Positions 63,501 through 64,000 of a stretch of DNA of 64,000 nt are shown piece after piece; position 1 is the stretch's first letter; every line of letters starts with the position of its first letter. The translations under genes and the position numbers were made by a program. The notes beneath the pieces were generated by a model, which saw only the letters and a program-made list of their open reading frames with translations, had not been told where the DNA came from and did not search any database. The DNA lies in assembly GCF_036324365.1 (NCBI RefSeq), contig NZ_CP137080.1, forward strand, positions 1,922,001-1,986,000, given 5' to 3'. The stretch is from Microbacterium limosum. Its GTDB lineage: Bacteria > Actinomycetota > Actinomycetes > Actinomycetales > Microbacteriaceae.

Positions 63501-64000
63501 GCCGGGAAGCGAGCGCTGATCCGCGACCGAGAACGCGCGCACCTCCTCGACCTCGTCGCCGAAGAACTCGATGCGGTACGGATGGTCGGCCACGGGAGGG
63601 AAGACGTCGAGGATGCCGCCGCGGACGGCGAACTCGCCGCGCCGGGAGACCATGTCGACCCGCGCGTACGCGAGCTCGACCAGGCGCTCGGCGATGCGCG
63701 GCAGATCGTAGCCCCGGCCGCCGCGGCGCAGGTCGACCGGTTCCACGGCGTCGAGGCCGGGCGCGAGCGGCTGGATCGCGGCGCGGACCGAGGCGGTGAC
63801 CACGAGCGGCGTCGATCCGTCCCATGCCCCGATCTCGCGCAGGGCCTCGAGCCGCGCACCGATCGTCTCGGCGCTGGGGCTGAGTCGCTCGTGCGGCAGC
63901 GTCTCCCAGGCGGGGAAGGAGAGCACCCGCGCCTCGGGAAGGTAGGCCGACAGCGCGGGCCCCACCTGCTCGGCGCGGCGCCCGGTGGGAGCGATGACCA
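60564..64000 (-). CDS. mfd: Transcription-repair coupling factor Mfd (5' end outside window)
   Basis: About 1145 codons are visible and the frame continues past base 64000 (reading VIAPTGRRAEQVGP at the edge), so only the first several dozen residues are missing. The order is normal: UvrB-like region (PAWETLPHERLSP), RNA polymerase-interacting domain (DFVVHTTHGIGRFV), RecG-like motor with Walker A GDVGFGKTEVA and the DEEQRFG box, SATPIPRT, and the C-terminal TRCF domain. Mfd pushes stalled RNA polymerase off DNA lesions and recruits UvrA. It is convergent with ppc. Confidence 0.95.
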   Translation of the reverse strand, partial: VIAPTGRRAEQVGPALSAYLPEARVLSFPAWETLPHERLSPSAETIGARLEALREIGAWDGSTPLVVTASVRAAIQPLAPGLDAVEPVDLRRGGRGYDLPRIAERLVELAYARVDMVSRRGEFAVRGGILDVFPPVADHPYRIEFFGDEVEEVRAFSVADQRSLPGEVDAVRLGPSRELLLTPDIRERAGALRDGLPGLAGMLEKMSEGIPADGMESLLPALVDRLVPLIDYLPAGAAVALVDPERAVTRALTLQETNREFLEAAWSAAVAGAAVPVDLGSGDFLPLASLRESARERGGVWWSFSAFDSGAADAAAEGVLDAEGGVATRIPAAPVPSFHGNVEGATEHVGELLRDGWSVVVAASGHGLVERARDVLSERGLAARVAETIDEIPEAGVALLTQASVEAGFEASDARIALLTEADFYGRTIGGDSRVVKKLASRRKNVVDPLQLKAGDFVVHTTHGIGRFVELVQREVSSGGRNPVKSMREYLVVEYAPTKRGYPGDKLFVPTDQLDQLSRYVGGEAPALSKMGGSDWAQAKGKARKAVRDIAVELVKLYSARMSAKGYAFGPDTPWQRELEEAFPFAETPDQLQTIDEIKADMERPIPMDRLLSGDVGFGKTEVAVRAAFKAIQDGKQVAMLVPTTLLVKQHSETFTERFAGFPVKVRALSRFQTDKETREIVKGLADGTIDMVIGTHRILTEQVVFKDLGLMIIDEEQRFGVEHKDALKKLKTNVDVLAMSATPIPRTLEMAVTGIREMSTLATPPEDRHPILSYVGPRNDKQVAAAIRRELLREGQVFYVHNRVKSIQRVAAHLAELVPEARIAVAHGQMGEHALEQVVDDFWERKFDVLVSTTIIETGLDIANANTIIIDRADKYGLSQLHQLRGRVGRARERAYAYFLYDENKPLSETAADRLETISVNNDLGSGMQVALKDLELRGAGNMLGAEQAGHIAGVGFDLYLRMIGEAVATFRGEEAEGPAELRLELPVQARIPESYIDSERLRLEAYQKLSAAAAANAAPDAIDLVIDELRDRYGEPPAEVEGLVAVARLRRRAGRAGLTDVVAMGPNLRIAPARLPDSMRVRLQRLYPAAKLLQGGDALVVPLPRDGGDPVGDEALLEWVAQLLTALFPEPDAAVGAPAASA

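Overview
This window looks like a piece of chromosome from a high-GC actinobacterium of the family Microbacteriaceae, most likely Microbacterium or a close relative. The evidence is the very high GC content, a GTP-type PEP carboxykinase, a 6C RNA, tRNA without an encoded CCA end, families typical of the group (DUF4245, DUF4307, DUF501, probable DUF6264), and about twenty genes whose start codon lies 6-8 bases after a TANNNT box (leaderless transcripts). I saw no insertion sequence, prophage, CRISPR array or origin. Gene identities come from reading the proteins and recalling families; no search was run.

Region 1 (1-10225) is a catabolic island. It holds two LigM-like tetrahydrofolate-dependent demethylases (one cut by the window edge), an IclR regulator, a complete branched-chain-amino-acid-type ABC importer with its binding protein, a GntR regulator and an aldehyde dehydrogenase. 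The parts suggest uptake and demethylation of a methoxylated aromatic or similar methylated compound followed by aldehyde oxidation; the substrate is inferred. The intergenic DNA carries a perfect 19-base palindrome and a textbook promoter for the transporter. The aldehyde dehydrogenase gene changes wobble-base preference halfway along.

Region 2 (10339-22256) holds an ABC exporter, pckG diverging from a RamB/ScfR-type regulator, nicotinamidase, an MMPL exporter, and a metal/arsenic block. That block has a CDF metal exporter, an ArsR-arsenate reductase fusion, a second arsenate reductase and a decayed third copy; matching operators precede the two intact reductase genes. A zinc-ribbon GIY-YIG-like protein follows.

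Region 3 (22295-38657) is mainly housekeeping: a hydrolase with an unusual nucleophile position, YchF, a methyltransferase, a DnaQ-like exonuclease, RmuC with a perfect 18-base tandem repeat, divergent glpX and fba, a MOSC protein, ispH, xseA-xseB, carbonic anhydrase, fumC, a two-component system and a 6C RNA.

Region 4 (38658-64000) holds a PIN-PhoH ATPase, uppS, a hemolysin III homologue, greA, ilvA, an AI-2E-family permease, lemA, a terC-type gene behind a yybP-ykoY manganese riboswitch, a tRNA with a UAA anticodon but a short variable arm, ndh, a mycosin-like protease, DUF501, ftsB, eno, hisS, mazG, nhaA (behind a structured leader), ppc, and mfd running off the right edge. pckG, ppc, fumC, glpX, fba and eno together place much of the PEP/oxaloacetate and gluconeogenic node in one 64-kb segment.
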